Shown in pieces: positions 1-7,193 of a stretch of 43,782 nucleotides of DNA. Within the stretch, counting starts at the first letter, position 1; each line of letters begins with the position of its first letter. The stretch is from Candidatus Hydrogenedentota bacterium (GTDB lineage Bacteria > Hydrogenedentota > Hydrogenedentia > Hydrogenedentales > SLHB01). A program made the translations under genes and the position numbers. The notes under the pieces are model-generated. The model did not search any database. It was not told the origin of the DNA and saw only the letters and a list, made by a program, of their open reading frames with translations. The stretch spans positions 1 to 43,782 of the forward strand of contig JACQVH010000176.1 in NCBI GenBank assembly GCA_016209895.1, given 5' to 3'.

Positions 1-801
1 CTCCGGAAGAGCGGCGGGCTGATCGTGGAACAAGTCGTGCGGCCCACGGGTCTGGTGGACCCGGACGTGGAGATTCGACCGGCAAGCAGCCAAGTAGACA
101 ATCTCCTGGATGAAATTGGCGCGATCGTCGCCAGGAATGAACGCGTCCTGGTGACGACCCTTACCAAACGCATGGCCGAGGATCTCACCGAGTATCTGCG
201 CGATCTGAAGATTCGCGTGCGCTATATGCATTCCGACGTGGAGACATTAGAGCGAATCGAGCTAGTGCGCTCCTTGCGCGCCGGCGAGTTCGATGTCTTG
301 GTGGGGATCAATCTTCTCCGCGAAGGTCTGGACCTGCCGGAAGTATCACTCGTCGCGATCCTGGATGCCGATAAGGAAGGCTACCTCCGCTCCGAGACGA
401 GCCTGATACAGACCTGCGGCCGCGCGGCGCGCAACGTGCGGGGACGAGTCATCATGTACGCCGACCGCGTCACCGGTTCGATGGAACGGGCCATCAACGA
501 GATGAATCGCCGACGCAAAAAACAGTTCGCGTACAACAAGAAGCACAAGATCACGCCGCGCTCGATCGAGAAGGCCATTCCGGATCTCTTAAAGAGCATC
601 CACGAGCGCGACTATGTCACGGTGCCGATTGCCGCCGAAGAGCCGGAGCTCTACCGGGTCAATTTCGATTTCGCGAAGGCGATCCGCGAATTGCGCAAGC
701 ATATGAAGGACGCGGCGAACAAAATGGAATTCGAGAAGGCCGCGCAATACCGCGACCGCATCCTCGCCCTCGAAAAGCGCCAAATCGAAGAGGGACTTTG
801 A
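1..801 (+). CDS. uvrB: UvrABC system protein B, C-terminal part (5' truncated by window edge)
   Basis: The DNA-damage-recognition helicase of nucleotide excision repair, which is loaded by UvrA and recruits UvrC. The frame is open from base 1 and 266 residues are visible, about 40% of a normal UvrB. They cover helicase domain 2 and the tail: the [13 protein letters not shown] stretch, [14 protein letters not shown] (motif IV region), [16 protein letters not shown] (motif V), QTCGRAARN (motif VI) and a C-terminal UVR domain ([19 protein letters not shown], about residues 220-260) that binds UvrC. Motif VI has Cys where most UvrBs have Ile, a minor variation. The gene is convergent with the next gene, with only 7 bp between the stop codons. 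The missing N-terminal ATPase half lies upstream of the window. Confidence 0.97.
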   Translation, partial: LRKSGGLIVEQVVRPTGLVDPDVEIRPASSQVDNLLDEIGAIVARNERVLVTTLTKRMAEDLTEYLRDLKIRVRYMHSDVETLERIELVRSLRAGEFDVLVGINLLREGLDLPEVSLVAILDADKEGYLRSETSLIQTCGRAARNVRGRVIMYADRVTGSMERAINEMNRRRKKQFAYNKKHKITPRSIEKAIPDLLKSIHERDYVTVPIAAEEPELYRVNFDFAKAIRELRKHMKDAANKMEFEKAAQYRDRILALEKRQIEEGL

Positions 802-808
802 GCGCCTC

Positions 809-1720
809 TTACTCCCGCAAGAACACGTCACACGCCAACTGCGCAGTCTTGAGCGCCTTCCGGAATGGTCCTTTGGCGGCTGCGCGCCGCAAGAGACGCA
901 GCGCTTTCTCACGCGAACGATATCGAAGCCGCAGGAATTCGTCCGTCGTGACCCGAAGGTCGGCGCGTTCTTCCAGGGGTTTCCAAACGTCCTCCTCCGG
1001 ATACCCCAGCAAGGCCAGTTCATTCCTGGTGAACTGGGCGATGAACTTTCTCGCGGCCTCTATTTTTCCTCGATCCGACGCCAGAGCTTGTGCCCAACTC
1101 GATTCCCCTTCCAATCGAAGACCCGAGCCCCGATCCCCGAAACCCGTTTCCGCCGGCGCGGGTAGTCCCAAGAACTTGATTATCGGCGCCACTTCTTGCT
1201 CCGGATTGGCAGCCAATGATTCCCACGGCACCAGCAGTGTCCGGAGTTGGGGATTTCCGACTAGACCCAGAACGGCCTTGAGATAATCCTTAGCCCGCGA
1301 TTCGGCGTCAACGAACAGCGCCAGCGGATGGCGAACCAGGAGGATGTAGGACGCATCCGGCAAAATCCTGGCCGCAAAGAGAAGGACCCGCGGGTCTTCC
1401 AGGGAATCATCCAGTATCACCGTTTTACCCGAATTCCCGATGGCACGTTCGTACAGTGTGTCGCAGTAGGCACGGCACGCACGGATGTAGTCCTGTTCCT
1501 TGCCCGGTAGACGTTCGACAAACAGCCGCTGGCTTTCCGCGGCGAGGACGTGGTCGTAAGGCGCTTTGTAGACTTTGTCGTAATATCCGAGGTAAGCCAG
1601 CGGCGTCAGAATGTGCGGAGAGTCTGCCCAGGCAATTGCGGGATGCTCCGCGAGCACGCGACTCAGCGGCGACACCGGCATTCCTGGCGGATGGATCAAC
1701 AACGTTAAACGATGATTCAC
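809..1720 (-). CDS. Sulfotransferase-like protein with degenerate PAPS loop
   Basis: A 303-residue protein with the layout of a PAPS-dependent sulfotransferase. The N-terminal strand and loop (LIHPPGMPVSPLSRVLAEHP, residues 8-27) sit where the family has its 5'-phosphosulfate loop, and LLVRHPLALFVDAESR (about 127-142) matches the 3'-phosphate-binding R-x-P...S motif with R130 and S141. The usual RSGTS-type loop is replaced by PGMPVS, so the conserved Arg and Gly are gone. It may use another nucleotide, be a divergent sulfotransferase, or be inactive. The C-terminal half is helical with a final basic segment. It is transcribed away from the small membrane protein upstream. Family assignment is fair; substrate unknown. 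Confidence 0.65.
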   Translation of the reverse strand: MNHRLTLLIHPPGMPVSPLSRVLAEHPAIAWADSPHILTPLAYLGYYDKVYKAPYDHVLAAESQRLFVERLPGKEQDYIRACRAYCDTLYERAIGNSGKTVILDDSLEDPRVLLFAARILPDASYILLVRHPLALFVDAESRAKDYLKAVLGLVGNPQLRTLLVPWESLAANPEQEVAPIIKFLGLPAPAETGFGDRGSGLRLEGESSWAQALASDRGKIEAARKFIAQFTRNELALLGYPEEDVWKPLEERADLRVTTDEFLRLRYRSREKALRLLRRAAAKGPFRKALKTAQLACDVFLRE

Positions 1721-1792
1721 CTAAAGCTTCCCGAAAAAATCCTGGCGGATTATATCGGGCCAATTGGGAGGAATAAACTGCGGCTGCCGCGT

Positions 1793-2167
1793 TCACCACA
1801 TCACGGACCACAAAATAAAGCCGCCGCCTAATATTGCTGCTACCGCCCACGCGCGGTGAAAAGCCGACGAGCGATGCAACCACCAAGTCAAGAACGCGCT
1901 GAAGCGCGTCTCGCCAAGGACTGGAATCCCCGCGCCGGCAACTACGGTCACAACGGCCACGATTCGCAGAATGGTGGGCGTGTGCGAGTCGGGCGCCGCC
2001 AGCCATAGCACGATGCCAAACGCCACACGGACGAGTGAAGCGACCCACATGCCGGTCTTCGATTGCCACAAGGCCACGAAGGCGGGCAACCGGGATGGCG
2101 CTGCCAGGGCGAAAATGCCCATGCCCATTACAAAAACCATCACTAAAGCGACGATCCATGCCATCAT
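1793..2167 (-). CDS. Small hydrophobic membrane protein, unknown function
   Basis: A 124-residue protein that is nearly all hydrophobic. Four membrane segments can be seen: residues 2-22 (WIVALVMVFVMGMGIFAL), about 38-58, about 66-86 and about 104-122, joined by short loops. No catalytic motif is visible. The start ATG ATG at 2167 is preceded on the minus strand by an AAAGGGGTGA purine-rich site. It sits 72 bp upstream of the sulfotransferase-like gene on the same strand and could be co-transcribed with it. I do not recognise a named family; a longer overlapping reading in another frame (to 2264) has no membrane logic and is a shadow. Confidence 0.7.
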   Translation of the reverse strand: MMAWIVALVMVFVMGMGIFALAAPSRLPAFVALWQSKTGMWVASLVRVAFGIVLWLAAPDSHTPTILRIVAVVTVVAGAGIPVLGETRFSAFLTWWLHRSSAFHRAWAVAAILGGGFILWSVMW

Positions 2168-2339
2168 CTAGGGTCACCCCTTTCTGGAGGTCGTTCCTCA
2201 GCTTGCGAACGCTTCCCCTTAGATCAAACAAAGGCGTGTTGGAAATGTATTTTCTTGCGCCCACGCGGTGGCGTGACGCCCATGATTCATGGCATCATAC
2301 GCTGAATCACGGCCAATTCAAATTGCTGGGGAGACAATC

Positions 2340-3563
2340 ATGAGAACTTTGAGCCTCGCAGGTATGGCAGTGTGGGCAGCATGGGCATGTTTCGCCGCCG
2401 ATGATAAATGGATGTCGCTTCGTCCCGACAAAGAATTCAAGGGATGGCTGCCGATTTCGGGTCAGTGGCAGATTGACGGCGAGGAGCTTATTGGCAAGGC
2501 CACCGGCGGCGAAATGGCGTGGATATTGAGCACACAGACTTATGCCGACTTCGAATTAAAACTCGAGTTCATCACACCGGTTCCCTGCAACGGCGGGGTC
2601 CAGTTCCGGTCGCATTGGCTGCCGGTGTTGCCGATCCCGGAAGGCGTCAATCCCGCCGACGCTCCAAAACAAATCTACGGATATCAGGCGGATATAGACA
2701 CGCGCGGGCCGGACACTACCAAGGATCGTACCGGCGCCATCGTGGACGAGAATGGCCGCTGGGGTCTGGCGACGCCCGCGGATGCTACTGTGCGGCGAGT
2801 CCGGCCTTCGGAATGGAATACGATGCGCGTCAAAGCCGTAGGTGACAAAATTGAAGTGTACGTCAACGGCGTGCCGGCATCCGAAGTGCAGGATGATCGG
2901 ATGCTGCAAGGCGGTCTCGGGCTTCAGGTCAACTCGCGAGACTTTCCCGGGATCGCTGAGGTGCGGTATCGCAACATCCTCGTGCGTGATTTGGGCCGGG
3001 GCGGCAATTGGCGGACACTGTTCGATGGGAAAACGTTGAAAGGCTGGAAGGAATGGGGCACGGAATCGTGGAGCGTCGAGGACGGCGCGATCGTGGGCCG
3101 CAGCGGACCGAAAAAGTCGGAAGGTTATCTGGCCACGAACGAAACGTGGAAAGACTTTCGCGTCCGCGGACAATTCAAAATGATGGGCACAGGCAACTTC
3201 GGCTTGTTCTATCATTCGACCATTACACTACGCGAAGACGGCTACCCGGTCATTAGCGGTCTACAGGGCGAGGTGGCGCCGGAGTTTCCGGGTCCGACCG
3301 GCTGGGTGTACGAGAGCTACAAGCGCGGCTGGCTGGTAAAGCCCGACCCGGCCACGTTGCCGGCGTTGGCGTTGCGTCCGGGCGATTGGAACGAGATCGA
3401 GATTCGGTCCGCTGACAACCACATCACGACGTGGGTCAACGGGCTGCAAGTCCTCGACCACGTGGACGATGGCCAGCAACTGCACGAAGGTAGTTTTGCG
3501 CTGCAATTACACACCGGCGGCGTGGACGGGATTATGTGGAAAGAAATCTATGTGGAGAAGTGA
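2340..3563 (+). CDS. Secreted protein with two DUF1080 (3-keto-disaccharide hydrolase type) domains
   Basis: A 407-residue exported protein. The start at 2340 is chosen over the upstream in-frame ATG at 2289 because it follows a GGGGAG site and directly opens a signal peptide (MRTLSLAGMAVWAAWACFAA). Two concanavalin-like DUF1080 beta-sandwich domains follow: about 22-217 (FKGWLPISGQWQIDGEEL ... LGLQVNSRDFPGIAEVRYRNI) and about 225-405 (LFDGKTLKGWKEWGTESW ... MWKEIYVEK). The family includes 3-keto-glycoside hydrolases and lectin-like modules, and is very abundant in planctomycete-like genomes. A role in periplasmic or external glycan processing is inferred; the substrate cannot be read. It is an isolated gene followed by a 600-bp repeat-rich gap. 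Confidence 0.88.
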   Translation: MRTLSLAGMAVWAAWACFAADDKWMSLRPDKEFKGWLPISGQWQIDGEELIGKATGGEMAWILSTQTYADFELKLEFITPVPCNGGVQFRSHWLPVLPIPEGVNPADAPKQIYGYQADIDTRGPDTTKDRTGAIVDENGRWGLATPADATVRRVRPSEWNTMRVKAVGDKIEVYVNGVPASEVQDDRMLQGGLGLQVNSRDFPGIAEVRYRNILVRDLGRGGNWRTLFDGKTLKGWKEWGTESWSVEDGAIVGRSGPKKSEGYLATNETWKDFRVRGQFKMMGTGNFGLFYHSTITLREDGYPVISGLQGEVAPEFPGPTGWVYESYKRGWLVKPDPATLPALALRPGDWNEIEIRSADNHITTWVNGLQVLDHVDDGQQLHEGSFALQLHTGGVDGIMWKEIYVEK

Positions 3564-3623
3564 GAAGGATGAATTCTGAACCGTGAACGGTGAAGTATGG
3601 AGTATGGAATATGAAGTGGGCGT

Positions 3624-3776
3624 CCGTTCAGTCGGGACATGGGTAACACTGGTCCGCTCGTAAGTCCACGACACAAGTTTCCTTCCAAGGCATAATCGCT
3701 CCTCCTCATGGAGACCACAATATGCCCGTTAGGCGTTATCTATGTCCTGAACCTTTCTGTAACCGATGTCTTGAAC
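3624..3776. repeat. Inverted-repeat pair resembling ends of a collapsed insertion element
   Basis: The reverse complement of about 3624-3652 reads GTTACCCATGTCCCGACTGAAC. It matches the forward block near 3734-3750 (GTTATCTATGTCCTGAAC) and a further copy near 3761-3774 (GTAACCGATGTCTTGAAC). The core GTTA-C-ATGTCC-GA is shared in opposite orientations about 100 bp apart, with a tandem copy on the right side. Such subterminal repeats are typical of transposon ends. No transposase lies between them, so this would be a deletion remnant or a MITE-like element. The family is not determined. Confidence 0.4.
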
Positions 3777-3883
3777 TTGTACCAGTGCCGAGTGCGGAGC
3801 GGTTGACTCAATCACGCGTGGCCAGCACGGTGGTCAACGTCACTGAAGGCGGGGAGGTGACGGTGGAGCTTCAGTTGCGGTGA
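3722..3883 (+). pseudogene. Short reading frame, probable C-terminal gene fragment fused to repeat sequence
   Basis: A 53-codon frame (ATG at 3722, TGA at 3881). Its first half is encoded by the repeat block described above. Its second half (VASTVVNVTEGGEVTVELQL followed by R and stop) looks like the last beta-strands of a carboxypeptidase-regulatory-like or Ig-like secreted domain. The likeliest reading is the surviving tail of a larger exported protein truncated by a mobile element. There is no good ribosome binding site, so it is not proposed as a working gene. Confidence 0.25.
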
Positions 3884-4189
3884 GGGGAGTCACCACGGGG
3901 ATCGCAGAGGGTACAGCGCGGCTTCGCCGCAACCAAAACCACCAATCGCGGAGACACAGAGGCACGGAGAGCTGGCGCAATCATATAATGTTTTGTGTTT
4001 AGAAATGGATGATTTAACCACAAGGAACGCAAAGAACGCAGAGAAAACAAGACGGTCTTGTTGGGACCCAGAATAGACCGCGGATTATGCGGATGGCGCG
4101 GATGAACAATCAACGGGACGAATTGGCTCCGTTGGCGCCGGCCGCGGCGGACTCAGCATGACCGGTAGGTGGCGCACAGCATGGCATGT

Positions 4190-5026
4190 TTAGCGGACGG
4201 GGAGGGCTTTGCGGTCGCGTTCGCGGAGTTCGGCGAGGAAGGTGCCGAAATGGTATTGGGGCGAGTAGCCGAGCACTTCCTTCGTTTTCTTCAGGTCAAT
4301 GACCAGTGGCTTTTCGGGAAAGCGTATGTGGTACTTGTCAATCAGGTCGGAATAACCTGGCCAATATTTCTCAATGATTCCTTTGGGGTCGTCCTTGAAC
4401 TGGGCGCAATCTTGTTCGGTAAATGGATGGTCCTTGCCAATCTCGAACCAGTCACATTCGATGGCGCCGTCCACGACGCGGTCCATGGCGCGGAGCGTGG
4501 CGCCGACGACGTCGCGTCGGTCCACGCCGCCGGCGAGCAGGCGTTCGCCGTAGCGGATGAAGTCGTTACCGAACGGGGTGAAGTCCCAGGGCCGGAGGAT
4601 CGCGATGCGCAGGTGGTGGACGCGATGGTAGTAGCCGCAGAGATGTTCGCCGATGAATTTGCTGAATCCGTATTTGTCGCGTTCCCAACCGCTGATCGAG
4701 ACGCTGGAAATCCAGACCATGCTCCGCACGTTGTGTTGGAGGGCGCTTTGGAAAATGTGGAACGTGCCGTCCACATTGAGTTGCCAGTATTCGACTTCGC
4801 TCTTGATGCTGCCGTGCAAGCCGTGCCAGGCCGGCGTGTGCACGATAAAGTCACAGCCGCGCGCCAGGGGCAGGGTTTGGTCCAACGAACGCAGGTCGGC
4901 GCGGCGGAATTCGTGGCGCGCGGACAGATCAAAGCAATCGGACAAGACCAATTCGTGTGTGCCTTCGAGCGCTTCGGCCAGCCCAGACCCGAGACTTCCG
5001 CCCGCACCGGTGATTAGTATTCGCAT
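4190..5026 (-). CDS. NAD(P)-dependent epimerase/dehydratase (extended SDR family)
   Basis: A 278-residue Rossmann protein. It has the N-terminal dinucleotide loop TGAGGSLG (residues 6-13, GxxGxxG), an Asp at the end of strand 2 (D30) that favours NAD, and the catalytic set S108/S109 with Y119-x-x-x-K123 (KYGFSK). These are the hallmarks of extended short-chain dehydrogenases acting on nucleotide sugars or free sugar derivatives. The C-terminal substrate region contains RPWDFTPFGNDFIRYGERL and ends with VLGYSPQYHF. It is a little shorter than UDP-glucose epimerases (about 330). A strong AAGGAGGAACG site precedes the ATG at 5026. It is a monocistronic-looking gene between two repeat-bearing gaps; the substrate is unknown. 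Confidence 0.9.
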   Translation of the reverse strand: MRILITGAGGSLGSGLAEALEGTHELVLSDCFDLSARHEFRRADLRSLDQTLPLARGCDFIVHTPAWHGLHGSIKSEVEYWQLNVDGTFHIFQSALQHNVRSMVWISSVSISGWERDKYGFSKFIGEHLCGYYHRVHHLRIAILRPWDFTPFGNDFIRYGERLLAGGVDRRDVVGATLRAMDRVVDGAIECDWFEIGKDHPFTEQDCAQFKDDPKGIIEKYWPGYSDLIDKYHIRFPEKPLVIDLKKTKEVLGYSPQYHFGTFLAELRERDRKALPVR

Positions 5027-5120
5027 ATACGTTCCTCCTTGGAGTGCGTAAAGATATCGCAGCGAGCAAAGTTTTCCAAATTTGGAGTGTCACGCTGCGC
5101 GTGACTCCCGCTTTGTCCGA

Positions 5121-5134
5121 GCGAGCTTGCTCGC
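5121..5134. repeat. Small palindrome GCGAGC-TT-GCTCGC
   Basis: A perfect 6-bp inverted repeat with a 2-base centre, in the gap between the epimerase and the DinB-like gene. It is not followed by a T-run. It looks like a REP-type or interspersed palindrome rather than a terminator. Confidence 0.5.
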
Positions 5135-5183
5135 GACCGGTGCGGCGCCACTTGGAAACAGGAGAAGGCTTGCGATGAAGGAC

Positions 5184-5199
5184 GGGAAGCAAGCTTCCC
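5184..5199. repeat. Palindrome GGGAAGC-AA-GCTTCCC
   Basis: A perfect 7-bp inverted repeat with a 2-base centre, 50 bp after the previous palindrome. Two unrelated perfect palindromes in a 300-bp non-coding stretch suggest an interspersed repeat cluster. The rest of 5027-5322 shows no gene. Confidence 0.5.
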
Positions 5200-5322
5200 T
5201 TATGAAAGCGGCAGCAAGCGCCCGCAGTCCAAAGGAAACGAACTTCGAACTGGGTCCGGTGGGATTGATGGAGGATCGTGTCACGGAGTAGGATTGTCTT
5301 GGAACAATCTAAGGAGCGGACG

Positions 5323-5799
5323 ATGCAGATTCAGGAAGTGGTGAAACAACTTGAGGACGGTCTCAACGGGTTGCGGAAGTTTGCGCATGTCGAGGCGCCC
5401 GTGCTTTCGCGGGCGTACGCGCCCGGAAAATGGAACGGCTTCCAGATCATCGGCCACATCGCGGACTCCGATCTGGTGCTTTACTATCGCTTTCTTAAGG
5501 CCGTCTCCGAGGAGGGCGCTCCCATCGTGCCGTTCGACCAGGACCGGTGGGCGTCGGAGTTGAGCTACACGGAACGACCTCTGCCAGTGTCGTTAGCCAC
5601 GATTGCCGCCGTGCGACTGGGCTTCATCCACCACGTCTCGACGCTGCCGGTGGCCATGCTGCAACGCAAAGCGTTTCATCCGGAACGCGGTGAACTCACC
5701 GCGCTGGCCATTGCCGAGCATGCCGGCGACCACGCGCTGCACCACCTCGAACAACTTGAGGCTATCCGAGAGGGGAAGACTTGGAGTCCGAAGAGGTAG
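5323..5799 (+). CDS. DinB-like metal-binding four-helix protein
   Basis: A 158-residue protein of the DinB/YfiT superfamily. The start at 5323 (MQIQEVVKQL) is preferred to an upstream in-frame codon at 5278 because it follows an AAGGAGCGG site. Three conserved His of the family's metal site can be placed: H45 (IIGHIADSD) and the pair in EHAGDHALHH (H133/H137/H141, with HxxxH at 137-141). Family members are metal-dependent thiol transferases or hydrolases, often in low-molecular-weight-thiol metabolism. The substrate cannot be told. The length is normal. The gene is alone, convergent with the CYTH gene, with a repeat between them. Confidence 0.85.
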   Translation: MQIQEVVKQLEDGLNGLRKFAHVEAPVLSRAYAPGKWNGFQIIGHIADSDLVLYYRFLKAVSEEGAPIVPFDQDRWASELSYTERPLPVSLATIAAVRLGFIHHVSTLPVAMLQRKAFHPERGELTALAIAEHAGDHALHHLEQLEAIREGKTWSPKR

Positions 5800-5809
5800 C
5801 TGCGGTAGG

Positions 5810-5836
5810 AGACAGGAGACAGGAGACAGGAGACCC
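5810..5836. repeat. Short tandem repeat (AGGAGAC)n
   Basis: About four consecutive copies of AGGAGAC lie just after the DinB-like gene. This is a simple-sequence tract without a coding role. Confidence 0.7.
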
Positions 5837-5858
5837 GAGAGTTGGGCGCTGGGGGTGT

Positions 5859-5895
5859 GAGATTCTTCGTCCCGCGCGGCGCGGGACTCAGAATG
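5859..5895. repeat. Interspersed repeat with a GTCCCGCGC/GCGCGGGAC hairpin
   Basis: The block GAGATTCTTCGTCCC...GGGACTCAGAATGAC contains a perfect 9-bp inverted repeat with a one-base centre (5869-5887). A second partial copy (GCGAGATTCTTCGTCC) follows at about 5920-5936. The combination is typical of a dispersed non-coding repeat. It provides the stop codon and last residues of the neighbouring CYTH frame. Confidence 0.6.
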
Positions 5896-6445
5896 ACAGT
5901 GGGTTTGGCTTTGAGGTGTGCGAGATTCTTCGTCCTGCCTGCCGTGCTTCCAATAGGAGATCGAGGTAGGATTTTTCGATTAGAGCGATGTCCTGAATCC
6001 CGAAGGCCCGCCGGAGGTATTGGACGTTCTCGATGCTTTCCTTTTCGGTAGTCCCATCCGATACGACACCCTCGAATTCGAGGTAGTCTCCAAGGCCCTG
6101 CACCTGATCGAGGTGAATACGCACGTTTCGCCAGAGAAACAGCGCGCGGACTTTTTGGACTACGAGGTGGACGCTCAAGGCTTCGTTCAGCAGCGTACGC
6201 ATCGAAGGAGCGACCGCTTCAATCAAGTAATCACACGCTTTGGGCTCGGTCCGGTCGGGCCGCCGATAGAAGATCAACTGCGTCGCGCCGGGACGATTTT
6301 CTCGGAGTTTGAGGCGGCCGGTGGGAACGTGAAAGTAGGTATCAATCTGATGAATATTGCCTTGCGGTTGTGCGCGCAAGGTCGCGCACACTTTCAAAGC
6401 ATGTTCACGGTCCCCCAGCCGCGCCTTGAGTTCGATATTTCTCAT
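5888..6445 (-). CDS. CYTH domain protein (class IV adenylate cyclase / CyaB-like)
   Basis: A 185-residue protein of the CYTH (triphosphate tunnel metalloenzyme) family. The N-terminus MRNIELKARL is the family signature for the first tunnel strand. It is followed by D35-TYF, the RLKLREN strand (about 44-50), the LIFYRRPD strand (about 57-64) and YLEFEGVV with the acidic pair near the end, giving the charged residues that line the tunnel. Members hydrolyse or cyclise nucleoside or inorganic triphosphates; many CyaB-type proteins are not proven cyclases. The last residues (RRISHTSKPNPLSF) are encoded by an interspersed repeat, so the natural C-terminus was probably replaced. It lies 15 bp downstream of the epimerase gene on the same strand. 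Confidence 0.87.
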   Translation of the reverse strand: MRNIELKARLGDREHALKVCATLRAQPQGNIHQIDTYFHVPTGRLKLRENRPGATQLIFYRRPDRTEPKACDYLIEAVAPSMRTLLNEALSVHLVVQKVRALFLWRNVRIHLDQVQGLGDYLEFEGVVSDGTTEKESIENVQYLRRAFGIQDIALIEKSYLDLLLEARQAGRRISHTSKPNPLSF

Positions 6446-6459
6446 GAGCCTTGCGCTGC

Positions 6460-7140
6460 TCAGACCACTTGCTTCTTTACCGCCAGGGCCGCCTTGAAAC
6501 CGTGGAAATTTTCCGCCAAGTCGCCGGGCCGAAATATGCTGGAGGTCCCCAGCACGAGAATGTCGGCGCCTAGGCTGCTCAACAAGGCGGCATTTTCGAC
6601 GTCTATGTTGCCGTCCACCTCGATTCGCGTTCGAAGTTCGCGATAGGCCAGATTCGTCTTCAGGATGCGGACACGTTCGAACGCGCTCGGAAGAATCTTC
6701 TGTCCGGCGTATCCCGGGTCCACGGTCATCACCAGCACCCGGTCCGCGTAATCCAACAAGTAATCAAGCTTGGTCAGTGGCGTGCCCGGATTAATGGCGA
6801 TACCGGGCGATGCGCTGAGGCTGCGAATCTGTGTCAAGGCGCGCTGGGCGTGAATACTGGATTCGACGTGGATGGTGACGTTTGCGCAGCCGGCCTCGAC
6901 GAAGCGTTCGAGGTACCGTTCGGGCCGTGTAATCATCAGATGCGCGCAGCACGGCAGCCTACAGCAGTCGCGCGCGGCTTTGATGAAATCGAAACCAAAC
7001 GTAATGTTCGGCACGAACGTGCCGTCCATGATGTCAAAGTGCAATTCGTCGCAGCCCGCGTTCTCGAGTGTTCTCAAGTCTTCTTCGAGCCGGGCCAGAT
7101 TGGCACACATCACCGAGGCGGAAAAAGCCACTTTGGACAC
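6460..7140 (-). CDS. rpe: Ribulose-phosphate / D-allulose-6-phosphate 3-epimerase
   Basis: A 226-residue TIM-barrel epimerase of pentulose or hexulose phosphates. The GTG at 7140 is chosen because an AAAGGTG site lies 7 bases upstream, and the family's first strand (VAFSASVMCANL) then starts at once; the longer frame from 7197 adds a non-conserved tail. Metal ligands are visible as H34 and D36 (HFDIMDGTFVPN), H67 (AHLMI) and the Asp of EVDGNID. SVMCANL and VMTVDPGYAGQ resemble AlsE (allulose-6-phosphate epimerase), where Rpe usually has VNPGFGGQ, so the substrate may be a hexulose phosphate. It follows the sugar-kinase gene, in the same operon. Confidence 0.9.
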   Translation of the reverse strand: MSKVAFSASVMCANLARLEEDLRTLENAGCDELHFDIMDGTFVPNITFGFDFIKAARDCCRLPCCAHLMITRPERYLERFVEAGCANVTIHVESSIHAQRALTQIRSLSASPGIAINPGTPLTKLDYLLDYADRVLVMTVDPGYAGQKILPSAFERVRILKTNLAYRELRTRIEVDGNIDVENAALLSSLGADILVLGTSSIFRPGDLAENFHGFKAALAVKKQVV

Positions 7141-7193
7141 TGAATCACCTTTCTTCTTGATTTGGGCAGAATGACAGAAGCGGGCGAAGCTTA

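Larger units (their letters stand above)
3564..4189. other. Gene-free stretch made of interspersed repeat scraps
   Basis: About 625 bp with no convincing intact gene. It opens with low-complexity 'gtatggagtatggaatatgaag' type sequence, contains a pair of inverted-repeat-like blocks (separate entry), and from about 3900 to 4110 holds strings of the kind 'cgcggagacacagaggcacgga' and 'ccacaaggaacgcaaagaacgcagag', which are widespread non-coding repeats in PVC-type and metagenomic genomes. A minus-strand open frame at 3871-4113 translates to Ser/Leu/Arg-rich sequence typical of such repeats and is not counted as a gene. Confidence 0.6.

Noticed and set aside
1425..2264. 279-codon minus-strand frame spanning two genes
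   Set aside because: Overlaps the sulfotransferase-like and membrane protein genes in another frame, Arg-rich and without domains.
3871..4113. 80-codon minus-strand frame
   Set aside because: Translation of dispersed 'ccacaaggaacgcaaagaacgcagag' repeats; low-complexity Ser/Leu/Arg sequence typical of such repeats.
4169..5017. 282-codon plus-strand frame
   Set aside because: Antisense to the epimerase, which has intact nucleotide-binding and YxxxK motifs; the plus frame has no recognisable domain.
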